Below are positions 1 to 9,856 of a stretch of DNA of 64,000 nt, in pieces. The stretch is from Auanema rhodensis. Lineage: Eukaryota; Nematoda; Chromadorea; Rhabditida; Rhabditidae. Under the pieces are notes generated by a model that did not search any database, was not told the DNA's origin, and saw only the letters and a program-made list of their open reading frames with translations. The number at the start of each line of letters is the position of its first letter. Positions within the stretch are counted from its first letter, which is position 1. The translations under genes were made by a program, and so were the position numbers. The DNA lies in the NCBI GenBank assembly GCA_964057225.1, contig CAXKVF010000078.1, positions 310,001 to 374,000 of the forward strand, read 5' to 3'.

Positions 1-703
1 ATGGTTACCATGAAGCAATATCAATAAAAATTTGTTTTTAGACTAATATGGACATGGGGAATCTAATTTTGGAAACCTCATCTCTTTATCTTTCACGTGA
101 AGCGAGTTACATACCAAGTGCACATCACGTGTACATTTAATTAGCATAAATTAAAGTTCACGTAAATTTCAAAGTCATGGTTACCATGAAGCAATATCAA
201 TACAAATTTGTTTTTAGACTAATATGGACATGGGAAATCTAATTTTGAAAACCGCATCTCTTTATCTTTCACGTGAAGCGAGTTACATACCAAGTGCACA
301 TCACGTGTACATTTAATTAGCATAAATTAAAGTTCACGTAAATTTCAAAGCCATGGTTACCATGAACCAATATCAATAAAAATTTGTTTTTAGACTAATA
401 TGGACATGGGGAATCTAATTTTGAAAACCGCATCTCTTTATCTTTCACGTGAAGCGAGTTACATACCAAGTGCACATCACGTGTACATTTAATTAGCATA
501 AATTAAAGTTCACGTAAATTTCAAAGTCATGGTTACCATGCACCAATATCAATAAAAATTTGTTTTTAGACTAATATGGACATGGGGAATCTAATTTTGA
601 AAACCGCATCTCTTTATCTTTCACGTGAAGCGAGTTACATACCAAGTGCACATCACGTGTACATTTAATTAGCATAAATTAAAGTTCACGTAAATTTCAA
701 AGT

Positions 704-716
704 CATGGTTACCATG
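704..716. repeat. 13-bp dyad across the monomer junction (CATGGT-T-ACCATG)
   Basis: Six-base arms flank a single T; the first base is p176 of the preceding monomer and the rest is p1-12. Where p13 is A (the AACC, AAGC and AAGT monomers), it pairs with T at p175 and the arm lengthens to seven bases. So the main polymorphism of the array sits exactly at the dyad boundary. Rare variants break the dyad: G at p1 (about 20 monomers after 32.3 kb), GGCTACC (14785, 15313, 16193, 24993), GATTACC (15489, 16369, 24641, 25169) and GGTTGCC (61424, 61951, 62830). Confidence 0.9.
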
Positions 717-729
717 CACCAATATCAAT

Positions 730-743
730 AAAAATTTGTTTTT
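730..743. repeat. A-tract/T-tract element (p26-39)
   Basis: Five A, three T, G, five T. A- and T-tracts about nine to ten bases apart are the classical arrangement for intrinsic DNA curvature; bending is inferred, not measured. Variants hit the tract: T37 to A gives TGTATTTA in subsets between 3345 and 24112; T33 to C gives ATTCG; A28 or A27 changes occur rarely; and one monomer (57201) has lost a T from the T5 run. Confidence 0.7.
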
Positions 744-744
744 A

Positions 745-757
745 GACTAATATGGAC
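745..757 (+). other. GACTAATATGGAC segment (p41-53), possible relic of Brassicaceae-type satellite
   Basis: From memory, the Arabidopsis thaliana 178-bp centromere repeat contains the same 13 bases with one mismatch (C at the fifth). The distance from this segment to a TCAYGTGTA-like motif also looks similar in both units. I could not run an alignment, and 13 bases can match by chance. It is listed because it is the only hint of taxonomic affinity I found. Confidence 0.25.
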
Positions 758-770
758 ATGGGGAATCTAA

Positions 771-779
771 TTTTGAAAA
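771..779. repeat. TTTTGAAAA short dyad (p67-75)
   Basis: Four-base arms around one G. The right-half variant with C at p67 and the GAGAACC variant (A73 to G) in the 56.3-63.2 kb region each break one arm. No function is assigned; it adds to the clustered A/T tracts of the monomer. Confidence 0.6.
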
Positions 780-795
780 CCGCATCTCTTTATCT

Positions 796-805
796 TTCAC
801 GTGAA
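796..805. promoter_or_regulatory. Box 1: perfect 10-bp palindrome with CACGTG core (p92-101)
   Basis: TTCACGTGAA is its own reverse complement. CACGTG is the recognition core of bHLH E-box and plant bZIP G-box proteins (established knowledge); binding here is inference. It is kept in nearly all monomers. Exceptions are TTTACGTG (at 6161, 8273, 57904, 58784, 62478, 63005), CACGTAAAG (at 4049, 4577, 7393), CAAGTG (at 50513, 53857, 55617) and one CAGGTG (about 2206); coordinates are monomer starts except the last. Confidence 0.55.
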
Positions 806-821
806 GCGAGTTACATACCAA

Positions 822-827
822 GTGCAC
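822..827. other. GTGCAC palindrome abutting box 2 (p118-123)
   Basis: A perfect 6-bp palindrome that directly abuts ATCACGTG, so two palindromes (GTGCAC and CACGTG) start eight bases apart. It is altered to TTGCAC at about 11734 and 12262, and to GTGCCC at about 11912. Elsewhere it is very stable. Confidence 0.6.
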
Positions 828-835
828 ATCACGTG
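828..835 (+). promoter_or_regulatory. Box 2: ATCACGTG, CACGTG core (p124-131)
   Basis: This matches the yeast centromere CDEI consensus RTCACRTG, bound by the bHLH protein Cbf1, as well as a generic E-box/G-box core. The match is to an eight-base degenerate motif and does not by itself imply a centromere function. Box 2 is the most variable of the three CACGT boxes in the right half: CAAGTG replaces it in many monomers after 38.4 kb, CATGTG in the diverged island (61.5-62.3 kb), and CAGCACGTG flanks vary at 19.5 and 20.2 kb. Confidence 0.5.
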
Positions 836-839
836 TACA

Positions 840-859
840 TTTAATTAGCATAAATTAAA
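840..859. repeat. Inverted repeat TTTAATT / AATTAAA with 6-bp loop (p136-155)
   Basis: Seven-base perfect arms flank AGCATA. Several recurrent variants fall in the loop and leave the arms intact: G148 (CATGAATT, 3-9.5 kb), A144 (AACATAAA, after 32.3 kb) and T143 (TTGCATA at 18.1, 19.0 and 26.2 kb). Arm-breaking variants (TTAATAAGC, ACACTTAA, ATTCAATT) are mainly confined to 58.2 kb onward and the diverged island. It could extrude as a small hairpin; that is inference. Confidence 0.75.
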
Positions 860-860
860 G

Positions 861-868
861 TTCACGTA
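861..868 (+). other. Box 3: TTCACGTA half-copy of box 1 (p157-164)
   Basis: It shares TTCACGT (seven bases) with box 1 but ends in A, so the palindrome is incomplete. Core starts at p94, p126 and p159 give spacings of 32 and 33 bases. It is almost invariant through the window; the AAATTC deletion-like variant just after it is really a T-to-A change (TAAAATTC), seen in scattered monomers between 16.5 and 32 kb. Confidence 0.5.
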
Positions 869-3168
869 AATTTCAAAGTCATGGTTACCATGCACCAATA
901 TCAATAAAAATTTGTTTTTAGACTAATATGGACATGGGGAATCTAATTTTGAAAACCGCATCTCTTTATCTTTCACGTGAAGCGAGTTACATACCAAGTG
1001 CACATCACGTGTACATTTAATTAGCATAAATTAAAGTTCACGTAAATTTCAAAGTTATGGTTACCATGCACCAATATCAATAAAAATTTGTTTTTAGACT
1101 AATATGGACATGGGGAATCTAATTTTGAAAACCGCATCTCTTTATCTTTCACGTGAAGCGAGTTACATACCAAGTGCACATCACGTGTACATTTAATTAG
1201 CATAAATTAAAGTTCACGTAAATTTCAAAGTCATGGTTACCATGCACCAATATCAATAAAAATTTGTTTTTAGACTAATATGGACATGGGGAATCTAATT
1301 TTGAAAACCGCATCTCTTTATCTTTCACGTGAAGCGAGTTACATACCAAGTGCACATCACGTGTACATTTAATTAGCATAAATTAAAGTTCACGTAAATT
1401 TCAAAGCCATGGTTACCATGAACCAATATCAATAAAAATTTGTTTTTAGACTAATATGGACATGGGGAATCTAATTTTGAAAACCGCATCTCTTTATCTT
1501 TCACGTGAAGCGAGTTACATACCAAGTGCACATCACGTGTACATTTAATTAGCATAAATTAAAGTTCACGTAAATTTCAAAGTCATGGTTACCATGCACC
1601 AATATCAATAAAAATTTGTTTTTAGACTAATATGGACATGGGGAATCTAATTTTGAAAACCGCATCTCTTTATCTTTCACGTGAAGCGAGTTACATACCA
1701 AGTGCACATCACGTGTACATTTAATTAGCATAAATTAAAGTTCACGTAAATTTCAAAGTCATGGTTACCATGCACCAATATCAATAAAAATTTGTTTTTA
1801 GACTAATATGGACATGGGGAATCTAATTTTGAAAACCGCATCTCTTTATCTTTCACGTGAAGCGAGTTACATACCAAGTGCACATCACGTGTACATTTAA
1901 TTAGCATAAATTAAAGTTCACGTAAATTTCAAAGTCATGGTTACCATGCACCAATATCAATAAAAATTTGTTTTTAGACTAATATGGACATGGGGAATCT
2001 AATTTTGAAAACCGCATCTCTTTATCTTTCACGTGAAGCGAGTTACATACCAAGTGCACATCACGTGTACATTTAATTAGCATAAATTAAAGTTCACGTA
2101 AATTTCAAAGTCATGGTTACCATGCACCAATATCAATAAAAATTTGTTTTTAGACTAATATGGACATGGGGAATCTAATTTTGAAAACCGCATCTCTTTA
2201 TCTTTCAGGTGAAGCGAGTTACATACCAAGTGCACATCACGTGTACATTTAATTAGCATAAATTAAAGTTCACGTAAATTTCAAAGTCATGGTTACCATG
2301 CACCAATATCAATAAAAATTTGTTTTTAGACTAATATGGACATGGGGAATCTAATTTTGAAAACCGCATCTCTTTATCTTTCACGTGAAGCGAGTTACAT
2401 ACCAAGTGCACATCACGTGTACATTTAATTAGCATAAATTAAAGTTCACGTAAATTTCAAAGTTATGGTTACCATGCACCAATATCAATAAAAATTTGTT
2501 TTTAGACTAATATGGACATGGGGAATCTAATTTTGAAAACCGCATCTCTTTATCTTTCACGTGAAGCGAGTTACATACCAAGTGCACATCACGTGTACAT
2601 TTAATTAGCATAAATTAAAGTTCACGTAAATTTCAAAGTCATGGTTACCATGCACCAATATCAATAAAAACTTGTTTTTAGACTAATATGGACATGGGGA
2701 ATCTAATTTTGAAAACCGCATCTCTTTATCTTTCACGTGAAGCGAGTTACATACCAAGTGCACATCACGTGTACATTTAATTAGCATAAATTAAAGTTCA
2801 CGTAAATTTCAAAGTCATGGTTACCATGAAGCAATATCAATAAAAATTTGTTTTTAGACTAATATGGACATGGGGAATCTAATTTTGAAAACCGCATCTC
2901 TTTATCTTTCACGTGAAGCGAGTTACATACCAAGTGCACATCACGTGTACATTTAATTAGCATAAATTAAAGTTCACGTAAATTTCAAAGTCATGGTTAC
3001 CATGAACCAATATCAATAAAAATTTGTTTTTAGACTAATATGGACATGGGGAATCTAATTTTGAAAACCGCATCTCTTTATCTTTCACGTGAAGCGAGTT
3101 ACATACCAAGTGCACATCACGTGTACATTTAATTAGCATAAATTAAAGTTCACGTAAATTTCAAAGTC

Positions 3169-4928
3169 ATGGTTACCATGAAGTAATATCAATAAAAATT
3201 TGTTTTTAGACTAATATGGACATGGGGAATCTAATTTTGAAAACCGCATCTCTTTATCTTTCACGTGAAGCGAGTTACATACCAAGTGCACATCACGTGT
3301 ACATTTAATTAGCATGAATTAAAGTTCACGTAAATTTCAAAGTCATGGTTACCATGCACCAATATCAATAAAAATTTGTATTTAGACTAATATGGACATG
3401 GGGAATCTAATTTTGAAAACCGCATCTCTTTATCTTTCACGTGAAGCGAGTTACATACCAAGTGCACATCACGTGTACATTTAATTAGCATAAATTAAAG
3501 TTCACGTAAATTTCAAAGTCATGGTTACCATGAAGTAATATCAATAAAAATTTGTTTTTAGACTAATATGGACATGGGGAATCTAATTTTGAAAACCGCA
3601 TCTCTTTATCTTTCACGTGAAGCGAGTTACATACCAAGTGCACATCACGTGTACATTTAATTAGCATAAATTAAAGTTCACGTAAATTTCAAAGTCATGG
3701 TTACCATGAACCAATATCAATAAAAATTTGTTTTTAGACTAATATGGACATGGGGAATCTAATTTTGAAAACCGCATCTCTTTATCTTTCACGTGAAGCG
3801 AGTTACATACCAAGTGCACATCACGTGTACATTTAATTAGCATAAATTAAAGTTCACGTAAATTTCAAAGTCATGGTTACCATGAAGTAATATCAATAAA
3901 AATTTGTTTTTAGACTAATATGGACATGGGGAATCTAATTTTGAAAACCGCATCTCTTTATCTTTCACGTGAAGCGAGTTACATACCAAGTGCACATCAC
4001 GTGTACATTTAATTAGCATGAATTAAAGTTCACGTAAATTTCAAAGTCATGGTTACCATGCACCAATATCAATAAAAATTTGTATTTAGACTAATATGGA
4101 CATGGGGAATCTAATTTTGAAAACCGCATCTCTTTATCTTTCACGTAAAGCGAGTTACATACCAAGTGCACATCACGTGTACATTTAATTAGCATAAATT
4201 AAAGTTCACGTAAATTTCAAAGTCATGGTTACCATGCACCAATATCAATAAAAATTTGTTTTTAGACTAATATGGACATGGGGAATCTAATTTTGAAAAC
4301 TGCATCTCTTTATCTTTCACGTGAAGCGAGTTACATACCAAGTGCACATCACGTGTACATTTAATTAGCATAAATTAAAGTTCACGTAAATTTCAAAGTC
4401 ATGGTTACCATGCACCAATATCAATAAAAACTTGTTTTTAGACTAATATGGACATGGGGAATCTAATTTTGAAAACCGCATCTCTTTATCTTTCACGTGA
4501 AGCGAGTTACATACCAAGTGCACATCACGTGTACATTTAATTAGCATGAATTAAAGTTCACGTAAATTTCAAAGTCATGGTTACCATGCACCAATATCAA
4601 TAAAAATTTGTATTTAGACTAATATGGACATGGGGAATCTAATTTTGAAAACCGCATCTCTTTATCTTTCACGTAAAGCGAGTTACATACCAAGTGCACA
4701 TCACGTGTACATTTAATTAGCATAAATTAAAGTTCACGTAAATTTCAAAGTCATGGTTACCATGCACCAATATCAATAAAAATTTGTTTTTAGACTAATA
4801 TGGACATGGGGAATCTAATTTTGAAAACTGCATCTCTTTATCTTTCACGTGAAGCGAGTTACATACCAAGTGCACATCACGTGTACATTTAATTAGCATA
4901 AATTAAAGTTCACGTAAATTTCAAAGTC
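3169..4928 (+). repeat. Trimer-patterned block; two 528-bp copies at 3873-4400 and 4401-4928
   Basis: Three linked variants recur in order: G148 (CATGAATT at 4020 and 4548), then a monomer with TGTATTTA plus CACGTAAAG, then one with ACTGC instead of CCGC. This order is seen at 3873/4049/4225 and again at 4401/4577/4753, exactly 528 bp apart. An earlier monomer at 3169 carries G148 and the one at 3345 TGTATTTA without the third marker. The simplest reading is a local three-monomer duplication. The same trio returns at 7217-7744 and, modified, at 9153-9680. Confidence 0.85.
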
Positions 4929-5984
4929 ATGGTTACCATGAACCAATATCAATAAAAATTTGTTTTTAGATTAATATGGACATGGGGAATCTAATTTTGA
5001 AAACCGCATCTCTTTATCTTTCACGTGAAGCGAGTTACATACCAAGTGCACATCACGTGTACATTTAATTAGCATAAATTAAAGTTCACGTAAATTTCAA
5101 AGTCATGGTTACCATGAAGCAATAACAATAAAAATTTGTTTTTAGACTAATATGGACATGGGAAATCTAATTTTGAAAACCGCATCTCTTTATCTTTCAC
5201 GTGAAGCGAGTTACATACCAAGTGCACATCACGTGTACATTTAATTAGCATAAATTAAAGTTCACGTAAATTTCAAAGTCATGGTTACCATGCACCAATA
5301 TCAATAAAAATTTGTTTTTAGACTAATATGGACATGGGGAATCTAATTTTGAAAACCGCATCTCTTTATCTTTCACGTGAAGCGAGTTACATACCAAGTG
5401 CACATCACGTGTACATTTAATTAGCATAAATTAAAGTTCACGTAAATTTCAAAGTCATGGTTACCATGCACCAATATCAATAAAAATTTGTTTTTAGACT
5501 AATATGGACATGGGGAATCTAATTTTGAAAACCGCATCTCTTTATCTTTCACGTGAAGCGAGTTACATACCAAGTGCACATCACGTGTACATTTAATTAG
5601 CATAAATTAAAGTTCACGTAAATTTCAAAGTCATGGTTACCATGCACCAATATCAATAAAAATTTGTTTTTAGACTAATATGGACATGGGGAATCTAATT
5701 TTGAAAACCGCATCTCTTTATCTTTCACGTGAAGTGAGTTACATACCAAGTGCACATCACGTGTACATTTAATTAGCATAAATTAAAGTTCACGTAAATT
5801 TCAAAGTCATGGTTACCATGCACCAATATCAATAAAAATTTGTTTTTAGACTAATATGGACATGGGGAATCTAATTTTGAAAACCGCATCTCTTTATCTT
5901 TCACGTGAAGCGAGTTACATACCAAATGCACATCACGTGTACATTTAATTAGCATAAATTAAAGTTCACGTAAATTTCAAAGTT
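4929..5984 (+). repeat. Six mostly consensus monomers between patterned blocks
   Basis: Private changes only: GATTAATATGG near 4971, AATAACAAT and GGGAAAT in the monomer at 5105, GAAGTGAG (loss of the p103 CpG) at about 5734, and CCAAATGCAC in the monomer at 5809. No shared block structure is visible. Confidence 0.8.
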
Positions 5985-8900
5985 ATGGTTACCATGCACC
6001 AATATCAATAAAAATTTGTTTTTAGACTAATATGGACATGGGGAATCTAATTTTGAAAACCGCATCTCTTTATCTTTCACGTGAAGCGAGTTACATACCA
6101 AGTGCACATCACGTGTACATTTAATTAGCATAAATTAAAGTTCACGTAAATTTCAAAGTCATGGTTACCATGCACCAATATCAATAAAAACTTGTTTTTA
6201 GACTAATATGGACATGGGGAATCTAATTTTGAAAACCGCATCTCTTTATCTTTTACGTGAAGCGAGTTACATACCAAGTGCACATCACGTGTACATTTAA
6301 TTAGCATAAATTAAAGTTCACGTAAATTTCAAAGTTATGGTTACCATGCACCAATATCAATAAAAATTTGTTTTTAGACTAATATGGACATGGGGAATCT
6401 AATTTTGAAAACCGCATCTCTTTATCTTTCACGTGAAGCGAGTTACATACCAAGTGCACATCACGTGTACATTTAATTAGCATAAATTAAAGTTCACGTA
6501 AATTTCAAAGTCATGGTTACCATGAACCAATATCAATAAAAATTTGTTTTTAGACTAATATGGACATGGGGAATCTAATTTTGAAAACCGCATCTCTTTA
6601 TCTTTCACGTGAAGCGAGTTACATACCAAGTGCACATCACGTGTACATTTAATTAGCATAAATTAAAGTTCACGTAAATTTCAAAGTCATGGTTACCATG
6701 AAGCAATATCAATAAAAATTCGTTTTTAGACTAATATGGACATGGGGAATCTAATTTTGAAAACCGCATCTCTTTATCTTTCACGTGAAGCGAGTTACAT
6801 ACCAAGTGCACATCACGTGTACATTTAATTAGCATAAATTAAAGTTCACGTAAATTTCAAAGTCATGGTTACCATGAAGCAATATCAATAAAAATTTGTT
6901 TTTAGACTAATATGGACATGGGGAATCTAATTTTGAAAACCGCATCTCTTTATCTTTCACGTGAAGCGAGTTACATACCAAGTGCACATCACGAGTACAT
7001 TTAATTAGCATAAATTAAAGTTCACGTAAATTTCAAAGTCATGGTTACCATGAACCAATATCAATAAAAATTTGTTTTTAGACTAATATGGACATGGGGA
7101 ATCTAATTTTGAAAACCGCATCTCTTTATCTTTCACGTGAAGCGAGTTACATACCAAGTGCACATCACGTGTACATTTAATTAGCATAAATTAAAGTTCA
7201 CGTAAATTTCAAAGTCATGGTTACCATGAAGTAATATCAATAAAAATTTGTTTTTAGACTAATATGGACATGGGGAATCTAATTTTGAAAACCGCATCTC
7301 TTTATCTTTCACGTGAAGCGAGTTACATACCAAGTGCACATCACGTGTACATTTAATTAGCATGAATTAAAGTTCACGTAAATTTCAAAGTCATGGTTAC
7401 CATGCACCAATATCAATAAAAATTTGTATTTAGACTAATATGGACATGGGGAATCTAATTTTGAAAACCGCATCTCTTTATCTTTCACGTAAAGCGAGTT
7501 ACATACCAAGTGCACATCACGTGTACATTTAATTAGCATAAATTAAAGTTCACGTAAATTTCAAAGTCATGGTTACCATGCACCAATATCAATAAAAATT
7601 TGTTTTTAGACTAATATGGACATGGGGAATCTAATTTTGAAAACTGCATCTCTTTATCTTTCACGTGAAGCGAGTTACATACCAAGTGCACATCACGTGT
7701 ACATTTAATTAGCATAAATTAAAGTTCACGTAAATTTCAAAGTCATGGTTACCATGAACCAATATCAATAAAAATTTGTTTTTAGACTAATATGGACATG
7801 GGGAATCTAATTTTGAAAACCGCATCTCTTTATCTTTCACGTGAAGCGAGTTACATACCAAGTGCACATCACGTGTACATTTAATTAGCATAAATTAAAG
7901 TTCACGTAAATTTCAAAGTTATGGTTACCATGCACCAATATCAATAAAAATTTGTTTTTAGACTAATATGGACATGGGGAATCTAATTTTGAAAACCGCA
8001 TCTCTTTATCTTTCACGTGAAGCGAGTTACATACCAAGTGCACATCACGTGTACATTTAATTAGCATAAATTAAAGTTCACGTAAATTTCAAAGTCATGG
8101 TTACCATGCACCAATATCAATAAAAACTTGTTTTTAGACTAATATGGACATGGGGAATCTAATTTTGAAAACCGCATCTCTTTATCTTTCACGTGAAACG
8201 AGTTACATACCAAGTGCACATCACGTGTACATTTAATTAGCATAAATTAAAGTTCACGTAAATTTCAAAGTTATGGTTACCATGCACCAATATCAATAAA
8301 AATTTGTTTTTAGACTAATATGGACATGGGGAATCTAATTTTGAAAACCGCATCTCTTTATCTTTTACGTGAAGCGAGTTACATACCAAGTGCACATCAC
8401 GTGTACATTTAATTAGCATAAATTAAAGTTCACGTAAATTTCAAAGTCATGGTTACCATGAACCAATATCAATAAAAATTTGTTTTTAGACTAATATGGA
8501 CATGGGGAATCTAATTTTGAAAACCGCATCTCTTTATCTTTCACGTGAAGCGAGTTACATACCAAGTGCACATCACGTGTACATTTAATTAGCATAAATT
8601 AAAGTTCACGTAAATTTCAAAGTCATGGTTACCATGAAGCAATATCAATAAAAATTCGTTTTTAGACTAATATGGACATGGGGAATCTAATTTTGAAAAC
8701 CGCATCTCTTTATCTTTCACGTGAAGCGAGTTACATACCAAGTGCACATCACGTGTACATTTAATTAGCATAAATTAAAGTTCACGTAAATTTCAAAGTC
8801 ATGGTTACCATGAAGCAATATCAATAAAAATTTGTTTTTAGACTAATATGGACATGGGGAATCTAATTTTGAAAACCGCATCTCTTTATCTTTCACGTGA

Positions 8901-9856
8901 AGCGAGTTACATACCAAGTGCACATCACGTGTACATTTAATTAGCATAAATTAAAGTTCACGTAAATTTCAAAGTCATGGTTACCATGAACCAATATCAA
9001 TAAAAATTTGTTTTTAGACTAATATGGACATGGGGAATCTAATTTTGAAAACCGCATCTCTTTATCTTTCACGTGAAGCGAGTTACATACCAAGTGCACA
9101 TCACGTGTACATTTAATTAGCATAAATTAAAGTTCACGTAAATTTCAAAGTCATGGTTACCATGAAGTAATATCAATAAAAATTTGTTTTTAGACTAATA
9201 TGGACATGGGGAATCTAATTTTGAAAACCGCATCTCTTTATCTTTCACGTGAAGCGAGTTACATACCAAGTGCACATCACGTGTACATTTAATTAGCATG
9301 AATTAAAGTTCACGTAAATTTCAAAGTCATGGTTACCATGCATCAATATCAATAAAAATTTGTATTTAGACTAATATGGACATGGGGAATCTAATTTTGA
9401 AAACCGCATCTCTTTATCTTTCACGTGAAGCGAGTTACATACCAAGTGCACATCACGTGTACATTTAATTAGCATAAATTAAAGTTCACGTAAATTTCAA
9501 AGTCATGGTTACCATGCACCAATATCAATAAAAATTTGTTTTTAGACTAATATGGACATGGGGAATCTAATTTTGAAAACTGCATCTCTTTATCTTTCAC
9601 GTGAAGCGAGTTACATACCAAGTGCACATCACGTGTACATTTAATTAGCATAAATTAAAGTTCACGTAAATTTCAAAGTCATGGTTACCATGAACCAATA
9701 TCAATAAAAATTTGTTTTTAGACTAATATGGACATGGGGAATCTAATTTTGAAAACCGCATCTCTTTATCTTTCACGTGAAGCGAGTTACATACCAAGTG
9801 CACATCACGTGTACATTTAATTAGCATAAATTAAAGTTCACGTAAATTTCAAAGTC
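5985..9856 (+). repeat. Tandem duplication of an 11-monomer unit (2 x 1936 bp)
   Basis: Units are 5985-7920 and 7921-9856. Marker monomers correspond in order: TTATGG junction, AAAACTTG, TTATGG junction, AACC, AAGC with ATTCG (6689 and 8625), AAGC, AACC, AAGT with CATGAATT (7217 and 9153), TGTATTTA (7393 and 9329), ACTGC (7569 and 9505), AACC. Differences between copies are a few substitutions: TTTTACGTG is in the second unit monomer of copy one but the third of copy two, and CACGTAAAG occurs only in copy one. The second copy is followed at 9857 by another AAGC/ATTCG monomer, so the exchange product continues with a 7-monomer offset. Confidence 0.85.

Larger units (their letters stand above)
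705..880 (+). repeat. Reference monomer matching the consensus (p1-p176)
   Basis: This copy carries the majority base at every position I compared and serves as the coordinate frame (p1 = base 705). It has 31 C and 26 G on this strand. There are five CpG (p77, p96, p103, p128, p161) against about 4.6 expected from composition, so CpG is not depleted. There is no CAG or CTG in either direction; the only CHG-type site is CCG at p76-78. It carries one GGTTACC (p3-9), two CACGTG (p94 and p126) and one GTGCAC (p118). The commonest variation is at p13-16: CACC is the majority, AACC is frequent, and AAGC and AAGT are rarer. Confidence 0.95.
1..3168 (+). repeat. Left segment: mixed CACC, AACC and AAGC monomers
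   Basis: Eighteen monomers. The first is the most divergent here, with G at 72 and T at 78. The second has a C in the A-tract (203) and GGGAAAT (235). CCATGG, from C at p175 of the preceding monomer, occurs at 352-357 and about 1408-1413. TTATGG junctions precede the monomers at 1057 and 2465. T31 to C (AAAACTTG) appears in the monomer at 2641. No insertion or gene is present. Confidence 0.9.

Noticed and set aside
1-176. First monomer as the left edge of the array
   Set aside because: It has only a few changes (G72, T78 and AAGC) and starts in the middle of a dyad, so the window simply begins inside the array.
730-757. CDEIII-like element next to box 2
   Set aside because: Only a T-rich run resembles it; the essential CCGAA core is absent.
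822-859. Rho-independent terminator or tRNA-like fold
   Set aside because: Stems are AT-rich or separated by only short loops without a following U-run, and no tRNA arms or conserved boxes are present.
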